Under the pieces are notes generated by a model, which saw only the letters and a program-made list of their open reading frames with translations, was not told the DNA's origin and did no database searches. This document shows, piece by piece, positions 8,568 to 16,274 of a DNA stretch of 16,671 nt. Source of the stretch: Clostridiales bacterium. Its GTDB lineage: Bacteria > Bacillota > Clostridia > Christensenellales > Aristaeellaceae. The stretch lies in the NCBI GenBank assembly GCA_012512355.1, contig JAAZEI010000068.1, positions 1-16,671 on the forward strand, in the 5' to 3' direction. A program made the position numbers and the translations under genes. How positions within the stretch are numbered: position 1 is the stretch's first letter; every line of letters begins with the position of its first letter.

Positions 8568-8747
8568 CGCTGCATCCGCGGTTCCACCCTAATTTGCCAA
8601 AGCCACTTGCTGCTGCTCTATCGCTCAGCCTGCGTCTCTCGTCAGTCAGTGGTATCGCCGCCCTCTATACTTGCCTGTGTTTTCAGCCTTGACACAAACT
8701 CTCTGCCAGTGTTGGGTAGGGACTTGTCTGCCATCATTCAAGAGAAT
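8533..8747 (-). promoter_or_regulatory. T-box leader of thrS (threonine-tRNA sensing)
   Basis: On the minus strand the conserved T-box AGGGTGGAACCGCG lies at 8590-8577, followed by an intrinsic terminator. Upstream are the Stem I hallmarks AGAGAG and, after it, GGCTGAAA inside a TGTGT/ACACA hairpin. In the 3' side of Stem I the sequence GATACCACTG places a threonine codon ACC at 8653-8651, followed by A, as expected for a specifier. Such leaders let uncharged tRNA-Thr stabilise the antiterminator and allow thrS transcription when threonine is short. The T-box itself is certain; the specifier position is inferred from order and codon identity, because full folding was not possible by eye. Confidence 0.92.
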
Positions 8748-8753
8748 AAAATA

Positions 8754-8782
8754 ATTATATCTTACTGGTAAGGGGCTGTCAA
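8754..8782 (-). promoter_or_regulatory. Consensus sigma-A promoter of thrS
   Basis: Reading the minus strand, TTGACA (8782-8777) and TATAAT (8759-8754) are both perfect consensus with a 17-nt spacer. The start would be near 8747, giving a leader of about 245 nt before the thrS ATG. A perfect promoter fits a gene whose control is left to attenuation downstream. Confidence 0.9.
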
Positions 8783-8848
8783 CAAAAATAAACGGCATGC
8801 CTTCATAGGACTTCAGCATATAGTTAACAGGATCTGACGGTCATTACG

Positions 8849-8885
8849 ACTTTAGAAACAATAAGAAACAATTACAGACTAAAGT
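8849..8885. repeat. Tandem 10-bp repeat nested in an inverted repeat
   Basis: ACTTTAG (8849-8855) and CTAAAGT (8879-8885) form a perfect 7-bp inverted repeat. Between them, AGAAACAATA (8854-8863) is followed at once by AGAAACAATT (8864-8873), a 10-bp unit spaced one helical turn apart. The cluster lies about 65 bp upstream of the thrS -35 and about 145 bp upstream of the -35 at 9032. The remaining spacer (8783-9031) is AT-rich with no credible gene. The role is unknown; a protein-binding site is possible, but chance cannot be excluded in AT-rich DNA. Confidence 0.4.
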
Positions 8886-9031
8886 ATCATCATGAAATAT
8901 AACTGGATTAATATTATTCAAACTTTATACTATTGGGAACAATCAAGGCAAAAAATGCAAAGTCGAATGATTTACATAAGCAAAATGTACAATTACTCCC
9001 CTAGTGTTTACAAACAGGTCACTTATATTCA

Positions 9032-9060
9032 TTGTATTTACTCAAATTACATTGTATAAT
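9032..9060 (+). promoter_or_regulatory. Promoter of the ArsR-like regulator with direct repeats
   Basis: TTGTAT (9032-9037) and a perfect TATAAT (9055-9060) are spaced 17 nt apart. The octamer CATTGTAT occurs twice, at 9030-9037 and 9050-9057, covering both promoter elements at a 20-bp period. That arrangement could be an operator for autoregulation by the gene that follows. Confidence 0.65.
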
Positions 9061-9116
9061 AATAAATGTTTCGATTTGTTAAATACCACGGAACAGCGAT
9101 ATAAGGAGTGTCAAGA

Positions 9117-9410
9117 ATGAAGCGTAATATCCAATCTTTAAAAGATGGTTTGCCACTATTTAAGGCCTTGTCCTCAGAAACTCGGATTGCAATCCTTGAA
9201 TTATTGATGAACAAGGGTCCTTTGCGCATGACTGCAATTGCTGAAGCGCTGAAAATTACAGGCGGAGCGATTACCAGTCATGTGAAGCTTTTGCATGAAG
9301 CAGGGCTGATTAACATCGAACAGCGCGGTGGAAAGCATGGCGTTCAAAAAATATGCAGCGCCAATGTCGAGCCGTTTTCTGTAGACATCAAGGCACCTAA
9401 CAAAGCCTGA
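9117..9410 (+). CDS. Small ArsR-like winged-helix regulator
   Basis: This 97-aa protein is a single winged-helix DNA-binding domain. LFKALSSETRIAILELL (14-30) is the typical ArsR-family first helix block. The helix-turn-helix spans about 38-62 (MTAIAEAL through ITSHVKLLHEAGL), and the wing follows at about 63-80. No CxC metal site of the ArsR/SmtB sensors is present; the only cysteine is C80. Relatives of this sequence type can carry further C-terminal sequence, so this is a minimal version, with no sign of a frameshift. The ATG at 9117 has AAGGAG (9103-9108) 8 nt upstream; a GTG at 9108 overlaps that site and is unlikely. The gene is monocistronic, with its own promoter and terminator, so its targets cannot be read from context. 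Confidence 0.85.
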   Translation: MKRNIQSLKDGLPLFKALSSETRIAILELLMNKGPLRMTAIAEALKITGGAITSHVKLLHEAGLINIEQRGGKHGVQKICSANVEPFSVDIKAPNKA

Positions 9411-9467
9411 AGGTTGCCTAGCTAATTATTAAGACTCAACATCATTGCAGTTTGCTGTATTTCATTT

Positions 9468-9489
9468 AGCCCGCTTGTTGCGGGCTTTT
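9468..9489 (+). terminator. Intrinsic terminator after the ArsR-like gene
   Basis: AGCCCGC (9468-9474) pairs with GCGGGCT (9480-9486) around the loop TTGTT, followed by a T-rich stretch. It isolates the regulator from the yicC operon. Confidence 0.9.
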
Positions 9490-9585
9490 CTTCTTCTCAA
9501 AAACGCTTGCGCGTCATCTTGCGGCTTTCTTGAACATATCTGCTCAAAAATAGAACTTGTACGGGGTTTATGCCCTGCCCAAATC

Positions 9586-9614
9586 TTTTCACTTTAATGT
9601 TGCTGTGGTATACT
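9586..9614 (+). promoter_or_regulatory. Probable promoter of the yicC-fmt operon
   Basis: TTTTCA (9586-9591) and TATACT (9609-9614) are 17 nt apart. The start would fall near 9621, leaving only about 13 nt before the yicC ATG, just enough for its AGGAGGG ribosome site (9622-9628). The short leader leaves no room for attenuation. Confidence 0.6.
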
Positions 9615-9633
9615 AAATGCGAGGAGGGAAGGC

Positions 9634-10506
9634 ATGCGAAGTATGACAGGATATGGCCGATTTTCTCTGGCGGAGAAAGACCGTGAGTTGAGTATAGAAC
9701 TCAAATCTGTTAATCACCGCTACCTTGATCTTAATTTTCGCCTTCCCCGGCCAATGCAGTTTATTGAGCTTACCCTCCGCAAGAAAATAGGCATGACATT
9801 ATCACGGGGGCATGTTGATATCATCCTGAATTATCAGAACTGTGGTTCGGATAGCAGGCTGGCAGCAATTGATGTACCGCTTGCTGTTTCTTATTATAAG
9901 GCAGCTCAAAATCTAAAAAAGACGACTCAAATTGGAGGTTCTTTTGAAATAACTCACCTGATGAACCTGCCAGAAGTAATTGTACTCAGCGAGGGTTCTG
10001 AAGATGAGGAAGTTCTGACTCAGCTTTGCATGAGGACTTTGGAAGGGGCTTTGGCGGCACTGCTGGATTCAAGGGAGCAGGAAGGTGAAGCGATGCGCTG
10101 TGATTTGGGAAACCATATGCAGCACCTGGAAGACTTGCACGGTCAGCTATCTTCAGTGGCACTCCTGCAGCCGCAAACTTTCCATCAGCGCCTCACACAG
10201 CGGTTGGAGCAGCTTGTCCCCGAAGGGATAGATGAAGGCCGTCTGGAGCTTGAAGTCGCTTTATTGGCAGACAAAGTTGCAGTGGATGAAGAATTGGCAA
10301 GGCTGGCAGCCCATATCGATCAGATGAATCAATTGCTGGATGAAAATGAAGCCCTTGGGCGAAAAATGGATTTTTTGTCTCAGGAGATGAACAGGGAAGT
10401 CAATACCATTGGCAGCAAATCCAACTCCTTGCCCATTACCCGTCTGGTCCTTGAAATGAAAAACACGCTTGAAAAAGTGCGTGAACAGATACAGAATGTG
10501 GAGTGA
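9634..10506 (+). CDS. yicC: YicC-family endoribonuclease
   Basis: This 290-aa protein matches the YicC/YloC family, endoribonucleases involved in RNA decay. The N-terminal family signature MRSMTGYGR is followed by the ELKSVNHRYLDLNFRLP block (22-38). The C-terminal DUF1732 part (about 205-290) contains the conserved LDENEALGRKMDFLSQEMNR and NTIGSKSN stretches. Length is normal. The ATG has AGGAGGG 5 nt upstream and is the first gene of the operon. It is followed after 28 nt by gmk; the remA gene found between them in many Bacillota is absent. Confidence 0.95.
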   Translation: MRSMTGYGRFSLAEKDRELSIELKSVNHRYLDLNFRLPRPMQFIELTLRKKIGMTLSRGHVDIILNYQNCGSDSRLAAIDVPLAVSYYKAAQNLKKTTQIGGSFEITHLMNLPEVIVLSEGSEDEEVLTQLCMRTLEGALAALLDSREQEGEAMRCDLGNHMQHLEDLHGQLSSVALLQPQTFHQRLTQRLEQLVPEGIDEGRLELEVALLADKVAVDEELARLAAHIDQMNQLLDENEALGRKMDFLSQEMNREVNTIGSKSNSLPITRLVLEMKNTLEKVREQIQNVE

Positions 10507-10534
10507 ACTGTATGCATCTCCAGAGGATAGGTGA

Positions 10535-11140
10535 ATGAAGGAAAAGCGCAGAGGCATGCTGCTGGTGGTATCCGGCCCCAGCGGGACAGGGAAAGGAACA
10601 CTTTGTGAACGTTTGCTTCGCAGCGATCCCACCATCAAGTTTGGGATATCATCGACCACTCGCAAGGCACGTGAAGGGGAGATAGATGGTGTGCACTACC
10701 GCTTCATAGATGATGCGCAATTTGATGCGATGCTCAGTGAAGATGCTTTTTTAGAACATGCCACCGTTCATGGACACCGTTATGGTACGCCCAGAATGCA
10801 AGTAGAGCAGGCAATCGAGCAGGGGGACAACATATTGCTGGATATCGATCCGCAAGGTGCTTTGAATGTGATGGACAAAATGCCTGAAACAGTCAGCATT
10901 TTCATCTTGCCGCCTAGTTATGCAGCACTTCGCGAAAGGCTTCATACCCGCAACACAGATGACCCCGAAGAGATTCTCAAGCGACTGTCCAACGCCTATG
11001 GCGAAGTGCGCTTGCTCAAGCACTATCAATACGCTCTGGTCAACGACCAGCTCGACCAGGCCTTTTCAAGGCTGAGCGCCATCATACTGGCAGAAAAACA
11101 GCGTACCACTCGATATTTCCCTGAAATATACGACGAATAA
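10535..11140 (+). CDS. gmk: Guanylate kinase
   Basis: Gmk transfers a phosphate from ATP to GMP to make GDP. The P-loop is GPSGTGKG (residues 14-21). The GMP-binding region has STTRKAREGEIDGVHY (40-55), with the conserved serine, arginine and tyrosine. The lid and LID-proximal segment includes RLHTRNTDDPEEILKRL. At 201 aa it has full length. The ATG at 10535 follows AGGATAGGTGA; a second ATG seven codons later is less likely. The stop TAA is 10 nt before rpoZ, whose ribosome site overlaps it. In Bacillota this enzyme is a known target of (p)ppGpp, which is family knowledge. Confidence 0.96.
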   Translation: MKEKRRGMLLVVSGPSGTGKGTLCERLLRSDPTIKFGISSTTRKAREGEIDGVHYRFIDDAQFDAMLSEDAFLEHATVHGHRYGTPRMQVEQAIEQGDNILLDIDPQGALNVMDKMPETVSIFILPPSYAALRERLHTRNTDDPEEILKRLSNAYGEVRLLKHYQYALVNDQLDQAFSRLSAIILAEKQRTTRYFPEIYDE

Positions 11141-11150
11141 GGAGAAACAT

Positions 11151-11360
11151 ATGCCTATTAACAAACCTGATATTGAACAGCTGCGCAAGAAAACGGATTC
11201 AACCTATACTTTGGTGGTGGAGGCTGCACGGCGTGCCCGCCAGCTGATGGATGGGGCGCAGTCTCTGATTGAAGATGATGAGCAAAAGCCTCTCACCTTG
11301 GCCATTGAGGAAATTAACCGCGGGCTCATTACCTATCATCGCAAGTTGGAAGATGAATGA
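11151..11360 (+). CDS. rpoZ: RNA polymerase omega subunit
   Basis: Omega is a small subunit that helps the beta-prime subunit fold and join RNA polymerase. This 69-aa protein has the family pattern: an N-terminal segment before YTLVVEAARRARQLM (19-33), then PLTLAIEEINRGLITY (47-62). The position between gmk and coaBC is the usual one. AAGGAG at 11139-11144 is 6 nt before the ATG. The 3' end overlaps the coaBC start by 8 nt in another frame. Confidence 0.93.
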   Translation: MPINKPDIEQLRKKTDSTYTLVVEAARRARQLMDGAQSLIEDDEQKPLTLAIEEINRGLITYHRKLEDE

Positions 11361-12576
11361 TAAAGTGGAACATCTAAAAGGGAAAACTGTTGTTTTGGGG
11401 GTCACCGGCGGCATCGCTGCCTACAAAGCCTGCGAGTTGGTTTCTAGGATGAAAAAGGCCGAGGCTGAGGTGTATGTGATCATGACCAAAAGCGCTTGTG
11501 AGTTTGTCCAGCCTATGACTTTACAAACTCTCAGCGGTCACCCCGTAGCAGTTGATACCTTTTCCAACCCCCAGTATTGGGAGGTTGAACATATAGCGCT
11601 GGCCAAAAAGGCTGATTTATTTATCATTGCTCCGGCTACCGCCAACATCATTGCGAAGCTGGCTTTGGGCTTGGGAGATGACATGCTCAGCACCACCATG
11701 CTGGCAAGCACTTCACCACTTCTTATAGCGCCTGCAATGAATACACAGATGTATCAGGCTCCTGCAACGCAAAAAAACCTGGCTGTTTTAATACAGCGAG
11801 GTGCCTATACCGTTGGCCCTGAAGGCGGTATGCTCGCTTGCGGAGATGTAGGGGCGGGACGCATGAGCGAACCCCAGGAGATACTTAAGAGCGCTGATGC
11901 CATCCTTTCACCACGAGGCGATTATGCCGGTCTGCGTATATTGGTGACTGCCGGTCCCACCAGGGAAGCCATTGACCCCGTGCGCTTTCTGACGAATAAA
12001 TCATCGGGTAAAATGGGCTATGCCATTGCTGAGGCCTTGCTGGCACGAGGTGCGCAGGTGCAGTTGGTATCAGGCCCGGTCTCTCTTGTACCGCCTGATG
12101 GGCTTGAAATCGTGAGGATAGAATCGACTCAGGACTTATATCAGGCTGTGATGGAGTCAGCGCCTGATGTTGACATGCTCATTCAGGCAGCGGCTCCTGC
12201 TGATTTTACGCCTGTAGCCTATACAGAACAAAAAATTAAAAAAGACGCAGATAAAGGCTTGTCGCTTCAGTTTAAGCAGACCCCGGATGTAGCCAAAGCA
12301 GCCGGAACGCATAAAAAAACCCACCAGGTTTTTATCGGTTTTGCCGCTGAGACCGGTCAGGACATGGACAAGGTGATGAAAAAACTGCAAGAAAAGAACC
12401 TTGATATGATTTGCTTCAATGATGTCACCCAAGAAGGCGCGGGTTTTGGTGGGGATACCAATATTTTAAATCTTATCAGCCAAGCGGACCAGATTCAGCT
12501 TCCCTTGCTGTCCAAACGCATAGCGGCGGACAGGATTCTTGATGAAGCTTTAAAACTCAGGAAGGCCAAGTTGTGA
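11353..12576 (+). CDS. coaBC: Bifunctional CoaBC (phosphopantothenate to phosphopantetheine)
   Basis: This protein joins cysteine to 4'-phosphopantothenate and decarboxylates the product, two steps of coenzyme A synthesis. Counting from the ATG at 11353 (407 aa), the N-terminal FMN-dependent CoaC half has GVTGGIAAYK (16-25), the catalytic H80 in VEH, PAMN (127-130) and C163 in the ACGDVGAGRM loop. The CoaB half begins near 190 with LVTAGPTREAIDPVRFLTN (197-215) and SSGKMG (217-222), and has KIKK near 294-297 as the probable catalytic lysine region. The usual AAVADF/Y motif reads AAPADF (279-284). The reading frame is open further upstream, but 11353 places the start at the end of rpoZ (8-nt overlap), as expected for coupling. 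Confidence 0.95.
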   Translation: MNDKVEHLKGKTVVLGVTGGIAAYKACELVSRMKKAEAEVYVIMTKSACEFVQPMTLQTLSGHPVAVDTFSNPQYWEVEHIALAKKADLFIIAPATANIIAKLALGLGDDMLSTTMLASTSPLLIAPAMNTQMYQAPATQKNLAVLIQRGAYTVGPEGGMLACGDVGAGRMSEPQEILKSADAILSPRGDYAGLRILVTAGPTREAIDPVRFLTNKSSGKMGYAIAEALLARGAQVQLVSGPVSLVPPDGLEIVRIESTQDLYQAVMESAPDVDMLIQAAAPADFTPVAYTEQKIKKDADKGLSLQFKQTPDVAKAAGTHKKTHQVFIGFAAETGQDMDKVMKKLQEKNLDMICFNDVTQEGAGFGGDTNILNLISQADQIQLPLLSKRIAADRILDEALKLRKAKL

Positions 12577-14813
12577 CCCTTACCCCGCCTTTTGCACAAG
12601 TTATCGTGGATATTGCTCATGCCGATGTGGATAAAGTATTTACTTACGCCATTCCACAGGGAATGGCTCTTCAAATTGGCATGCGCGTAGAGGTACCTTT
12701 TGGTTATCAGGAAAAAGAAGGCTATATTCTTGGCTTTGCCTCTTCCTGCGACCTGGCGCCTGATAAGATCAGGGACATTAAGGCGACACTTGAAGATTAT
12801 CCTGCTATTTTGCCGCCCTTGGTAGAATTAGCCCGTGAGATGAGCCGCAATGCCCACTGCCCCCTGGCTGAAACCCTGCGTCTGATGATACCTGCACAGC
12901 TGCGGCGCGGGCGCATCAGCATCAAATATGAGAAAGTGGCTCAGCTGCTGCTGTCGGGAGACAGTCTCCAAGCCGCCCGTGCAGCCCAAACACGCTCTGC
13001 AAAGCGAAGGCTGCTCATCGATCTGATGGCAGATGGTGCCGTGCACCCCTTGAGTGAATTGGGGCTGTTGGTGCGAAGTCCGCTTGAACCATTGAAGAAG
13101 CTTGAAGAAATGGGTGTTATCCGCCTCTTTGAAAGAGAAGTTTTGCGCTCTCCCTATCCGGACGCTCCCATCAAAGTGGAAGATCCTATCCTTACACCGG
13201 GGCAGGAGGAAGTTCTGAGCGAAATTATACCCGCGCTGCAAGATGGGCAAGGTTCGTTTTTGCTGCATGGGGTGACAGGTTCTGGTAAAACAGAAGTCTA
13301 CATCCGTGCCGTACGCGAGACGCTTGCCAAGGGCAAGTGTGCCATTGTGCTTGTACCTGAAATCGTTCTGACGCCTCAAATGGTGGGCTGGTTTCGGGGA
13401 CGTTTTTCGGATGATGCGGCAGTGCTTCACTCCAGGCTGTCAGCCGGAGAGCGCTATGATGAGTGGCGCAGGATTCGACTTGGACAGGCCAAGGTGGTCA
13501 TTGGCGCTCGATCCGCCGTGTTTGCCCCCGTCAGCCATCTGGGGCTGATCATTGTTGATGAAGAACACGAAAGCAGTTATGTATCAGACCGCGTCCCTGC
13601 CTATGATGCCAGGGAAATAGCAAAAAGCCGCGCGCGGCGTGAAGGTGCTACGGTGCTGCTGGCCAGTGCCACGCCTTCCATCCTCAGCTTCGCCAAAGCG
13701 CGGCGCGGAGATTACACTCTGCTTGAAATGCCCGATCGGGTTAATGGCATGAGCATGCCGGAAGTGACCATCGTTGATATGCGCAAAGAGTTGCGTCTGG
13801 GCAATAAGGGTATGTTCTCTATGGAGCTTCTTAGCAGGCTTGATCAGTGCATGGCCCTGGGGCAGCAAGCGATGCTGTTTATCAATCGCAGAGGTTATGC
13901 GCCCAGCGTTGTATGCCGCATGTGCGGACACACCCTGGGCTGCTCACTGTGCGATGTCAGCTTGACCTATCATGCCTGGGACGGACAAATGCACTGTCAC
14001 TACTGCGGGCAAAAAACACCTCTGCCTGGCAGCTGTCCGGAATGTTCTTCAAGCTACTTGCGCAGCGTCGGCGTGGGCACACAAAAGGTAGAAGAAGAGG
14101 TTGTGAAGCGTTATCCGGACATTCCTGTTGTGCGTTTGGATCATGACACAACAAACTTAAAAGACGCACATCGAGATTTGATCAATCGCTTTCGCAGCGG
14201 TCAGGCCCGTATAATGATTGGTACGCAGATGATCGCTAAGGGCCTGGATTTTCCCAAAGTAACGTTAGTTGGCGCCATTTTGGCTGATTTATCGCTTAAT
14301 TTGCCTGATTACAGAAGCCCTGAGCGCAGCTTTCAATTGCTGACTCAAGTGGCAGGACGGGCAGGGAGGGCAGACATGCCCGGGCAAGTAGTTATTCAGA
14401 CGTATCAGCCGGAACATTACGCCATCATTGCAGCGGCAAGCCAGGATTACCGCAAGTTTTTTAACACAGAATTTGACAGGCGCAGGCGGGATCTTTACCC
14501 GCCGTTTACAATGCTTGCACGCATGCTGTGCCAGTCCAAGGATGAAAAAACAGCCCGTGAAATGAGCTCTGCCATTTACCAGAAAGTAGACGCTCTGCTG
14601 CAGCTCAATCCTGTCATGAAAAAGCGGGTGCTGTTTTACCGGGAGGATGTGTCTCCCATCAAGAAGATTATGGGAAGATCAAGAGCTCAAGTGTTTTTAA
14701 AGCTGCTTGTTCATCCAGATAGCGAGGCGGTGCTGGCTGCCTTGCAGGAAATGACAAAGGAGAGTTGGCCCGGGGAAGTGGCGCTTGAAATCAACCCTGC
14801 TTCAATGGCCTGA
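12573..14813 (+). CDS. priA: Primosomal replication-restart helicase PriA
   Basis: PriA reloads the replisome at stalled forks. In this 746-aa protein the N-terminal 3'-DNA-binding domain (about 1-100) is followed by a winged-helix region. The helicase core has Walker A GVTGSGKT (233-240), Walker B DEEH (329-332) and ASATPS (364-369). Eight cysteines bind two zinc ions: C448, C451, C457, C460, C475, C478, C488 and C491. The C-terminal helicase lobe includes GTQMIAKGLDFP and QVAGRAGR. The start is GTG at 12573, overlapping the coaBC stop in GTGA, a typical 4-nt coupled junction. The stop TGA overlaps the strong AGGAGG of def. Confidence 0.97.
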   Translation: MTLTPPFAQVIVDIAHADVDKVFTYAIPQGMALQIGMRVEVPFGYQEKEGYILGFASSCDLAPDKIRDIKATLEDYPAILPPLVELAREMSRNAHCPLAETLRLMIPAQLRRGRISIKYEKVAQLLLSGDSLQAARAAQTRSAKRRLLIDLMADGAVHPLSELGLLVRSPLEPLKKLEEMGVIRLFEREVLRSPYPDAPIKVEDPILTPGQEEVLSEIIPALQDGQGSFLLHGVTGSGKTEVYIRAVRETLAKGKCAIVLVPEIVLTPQMVGWFRGRFSDDAAVLHSRLSAGERYDEWRRIRLGQAKVVIGARSAVFAPVSHLGLIIVDEEHESSYVSDRVPAYDAREIAKSRARREGATVLLASATPSILSFAKARRGDYTLLEMPDRVNGMSMPEVTIVDMRKELRLGNKGMFSMELLSRLDQCMALGQQAMLFINRRGYAPSVVCRMCGHTLGCSLCDVSLTYHAWDGQMHCHYCGQKTPLPGSCPECSSSYLRSVGVGTQKVEEEVVKRYPDIPVVRLDHDTTNLKDAHRDLINRFRSGQARIMIGTQMIAKGLDFPKVTLVGAILADLSLNLPDYRSPERSFQLLTQVAGRAGRADMPGQVVIQTYQPEHYAIIAAASQDYRKFFNTEFDRRRRDLYPPFTMLARMLCQSKDEKTAREMSSAIYQKVDALLQLNPVMKKRVLFYREDVSPIKKIMGRSRAQVFLKLLVHPDSEAVLAALQEMTKESWPGEVALEINPASMA

Positions 14814-14822
14814 GGAGGAAAT

Positions 14823-15332
14823 ATGTCCCGCAAGAAAATATTGCATATCGGAGATCCGCTGCTGCGTGCAGTCAGTCACCCTGTTAAAAAATTTGATTTA
14901 AGGCTTGCGATGATTGTTCGTGACATGGGAGAGACCATGTATGGAGCTGACGGCATCGGCTTGGCCGCGCCGCAAATAGGGCTGATGCGGCGATTGATCG
15001 TGATTGATTTATATGATGAGGAAGGTCTGAGGGTTTTTGTTAACCCCGATATCATAAAAGCAGAGGGAGAAGTATCTTTAACTGAGGGCTGCCTGAGTGT
15101 TCCCGGTCGCCGAGGATGCGTTACCCGACCGGAGCTGGTGACTGTGCGCTACCAGGATATTAAAGGCAATGTGCATGAATTAAGCGCAGAAGGCTTGTTG
15201 GCGCGTGCGCTGCAGCATGAAATAGATCATCTCAATGGGGTGCTTTATGTAGATTTGATGGATTATGAAGTTTTCGAAGAAGAAGAAGAAGAAGAAGAAG
15301 AAGAAGCGCTGCCGCAGGCAAGCGAAGCCTGA
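14823..15332 (+). CDS. def: Peptide deformylase with poly-glutamate tail
   Basis: Def removes the formyl group from the N-terminal methionine of new proteins. All three motifs are present: GIGLAAPQIG (44-53), EGCLS (88-92, metal ligand C90) and HEIDH (132-136, metal ligands H132 and H136, catalytic E133). The core ends near residue 148. The tail 152-161 is ten glutamates in a row, encoded by ten pure GAA codons, followed by ALPQASEA. Total length is 169 aa. AGGAGG (14813-14818) precedes the ATG by 4 nt. The stop overlaps the fmt ATG by one base (TGATG). Confidence 0.97.
   Translation: MSRKKILHIGDPLLRAVSHPVKKFDLRLAMIVRDMGETMYGADGIGLAAPQIGLMRRLIVIDLYDEEGLRVFVNPDIIKAEGEVSLTEGCLSVPGRRGCVTRPELVTVRYQDIKGNVHELSAEGLLARALQHEIDHLNGVLYVDLMDYEVFEEEEEEEEEEALPQASEA
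15276..15305 (+). repeat. (GAA)10 microsatellite in the def 3' end
   Basis: Ten uninterrupted GAA units encode E152-E161 of Def. Changes of whole units would keep the frame and vary only tail length; a change of one or two bases would alter the Def C-terminus and uncouple fmt. Confidence 0.95.
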
Positions 15333-16255
15333 TGCGAATTGTTTTTATGGGGACACCCGAATATGCAGTACAGTCGCTCCAGGCTTTGGTGGAGGCAGGA
15401 TACGCTGTTGAGGCCGTCTTTACCCAGCCGGATAAGCCAAAAGGACGTGGGGGTAAGGTGCAGATGCCACCCGCAAAGATGTATGCACTCCAACAAGGCA
15501 TTGAGGTATATCAGCCTCTGAAGATCAGGCGTGACAGCGTGAAAAATTTAAAAGACCTGGTCCCGGATATCTGTGTCACGGCAGCATTTGGACAAATTTT
15601 ATCAAAAGAACTGCTGGATATCCCAAGGCTTGGGACTGTCAATGTTCATGCTTCTCTGCTGCCCCAATACAGGGGCAGTTCGCCGGTAAACTGGTGCCTG
15701 ATCAATGGAGAAACAAAGACAGGGGTCAGCACCATGCTCACCGATGAAGGTATAGATACAGGCGATATCCTGCTGCAAAAAGCCATCGACATTCTTCCGG
15801 GCGAAACCGCCGGAGAGCTGACACAAAGGCTGGGGGCTTTGGGCGCACAGCTTTTGATCGAAACATTACAGGGTTTATCAGCTGGACAAATCATCCCAAG
15901 ACCGCAAGATGAAGAAGAAAGCAGTTATTATCCCATGCTCAAAAAAGAAATGGGATTGATCGATTGGACTGAGAATGCGGCTTCTATCGTCAACCTCATC
16001 AGAGGACTCAACCCCTGGCCGACCGCTTTCACAGACACAAAATATGGAAGACTAAAGCTATTGCAAGCGCAAGCAGCAGATAGCCCCGAACAGCCACCGG
16101 GTACAGTGGTTGAAGCCGATCCCAAGAAGGGACTTGTCATCCGGGCAGGCGCAGGCGCTGTGCGTGTGCATTTGCTGCAGGGCGAAGGCGGAAAAATAAT
16201 GAAATCTAGTGACTATCTGCGGGGACATCCTCTGCAGACCGGCGAAAGATTATAA
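15332..16255 (+). CDS. fmt: Methionyl-tRNA formyltransferase
   Basis: Fmt formylates Met-tRNA of the initiator type using 10-formyltetrahydrofolate. The N-terminal Rossmann domain begins MRIVFMGTPEYA. The flexible loop KPKGRGGKV (35-43) contacts the tRNA acceptor. The catalytic triad equivalent is N104, H106 (NVHASLLPQYRG) and D142 (EGIDTGDIL). The C-terminal beta-barrel tRNA-binding domain covers about 210-307. The length of 307 aa is normal. The ATG shares a base with the def stop, so formylation and deformylation enzymes are translated from the same message. The block after YRG reads SSPVNW rather than the commoner AAPI. Confidence 0.96.
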   Translation: MRIVFMGTPEYAVQSLQALVEAGYAVEAVFTQPDKPKGRGGKVQMPPAKMYALQQGIEVYQPLKIRRDSVKNLKDLVPDICVTAAFGQILSKELLDIPRLGTVNVHASLLPQYRGSSPVNWCLINGETKTGVSTMLTDEGIDTGDILLQKAIDILPGETAGELTQRLGALGAQLLIETLQGLSAGQIIPRPQDEEESSYYPMLKKEMGLIDWTENAASIVNLIRGLNPWPTAFTDTKYGRLKLLQAQAADSPEQPPGTVVEADPKKGLVIRAGAGAVRVHLLQGEGGKIMKSSDYLRGHPLQTGERL

Positions 16256-16259
16256 ATGT

Positions 16260-16274
16260 CTCAGCTAAGCTGAG
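16260..16274 (+). repeat. Small perfect inverted repeat before the last gene
   Basis: CTCAGCT (16260-16266) and AGCTGAG (16268-16274) are perfect complements around one base, and could form a 6-bp RNA hairpin with a TAA loop. Its right arm touches the ribosome site AGGAAGGA (16273-16280) of the following gene. No T-run follows, so it is not a terminator. It may modulate translation of the last gene. Confidence 0.5.

Noticed and set aside
8892..9059. 55-codon plus-strand frame beginning MKYNWINIIQ
   Set aside because: No Shine-Dalgarno, biased AT-rich composition with many Tyr and Ile, and its stop lies within the regulator's -10 box.
12828..13430. 200-aa open frame on the minus strand
   Set aside because: It is a shadow of priA, overlapping its winged-helix region and Walker A codons, with no protein-like motif.
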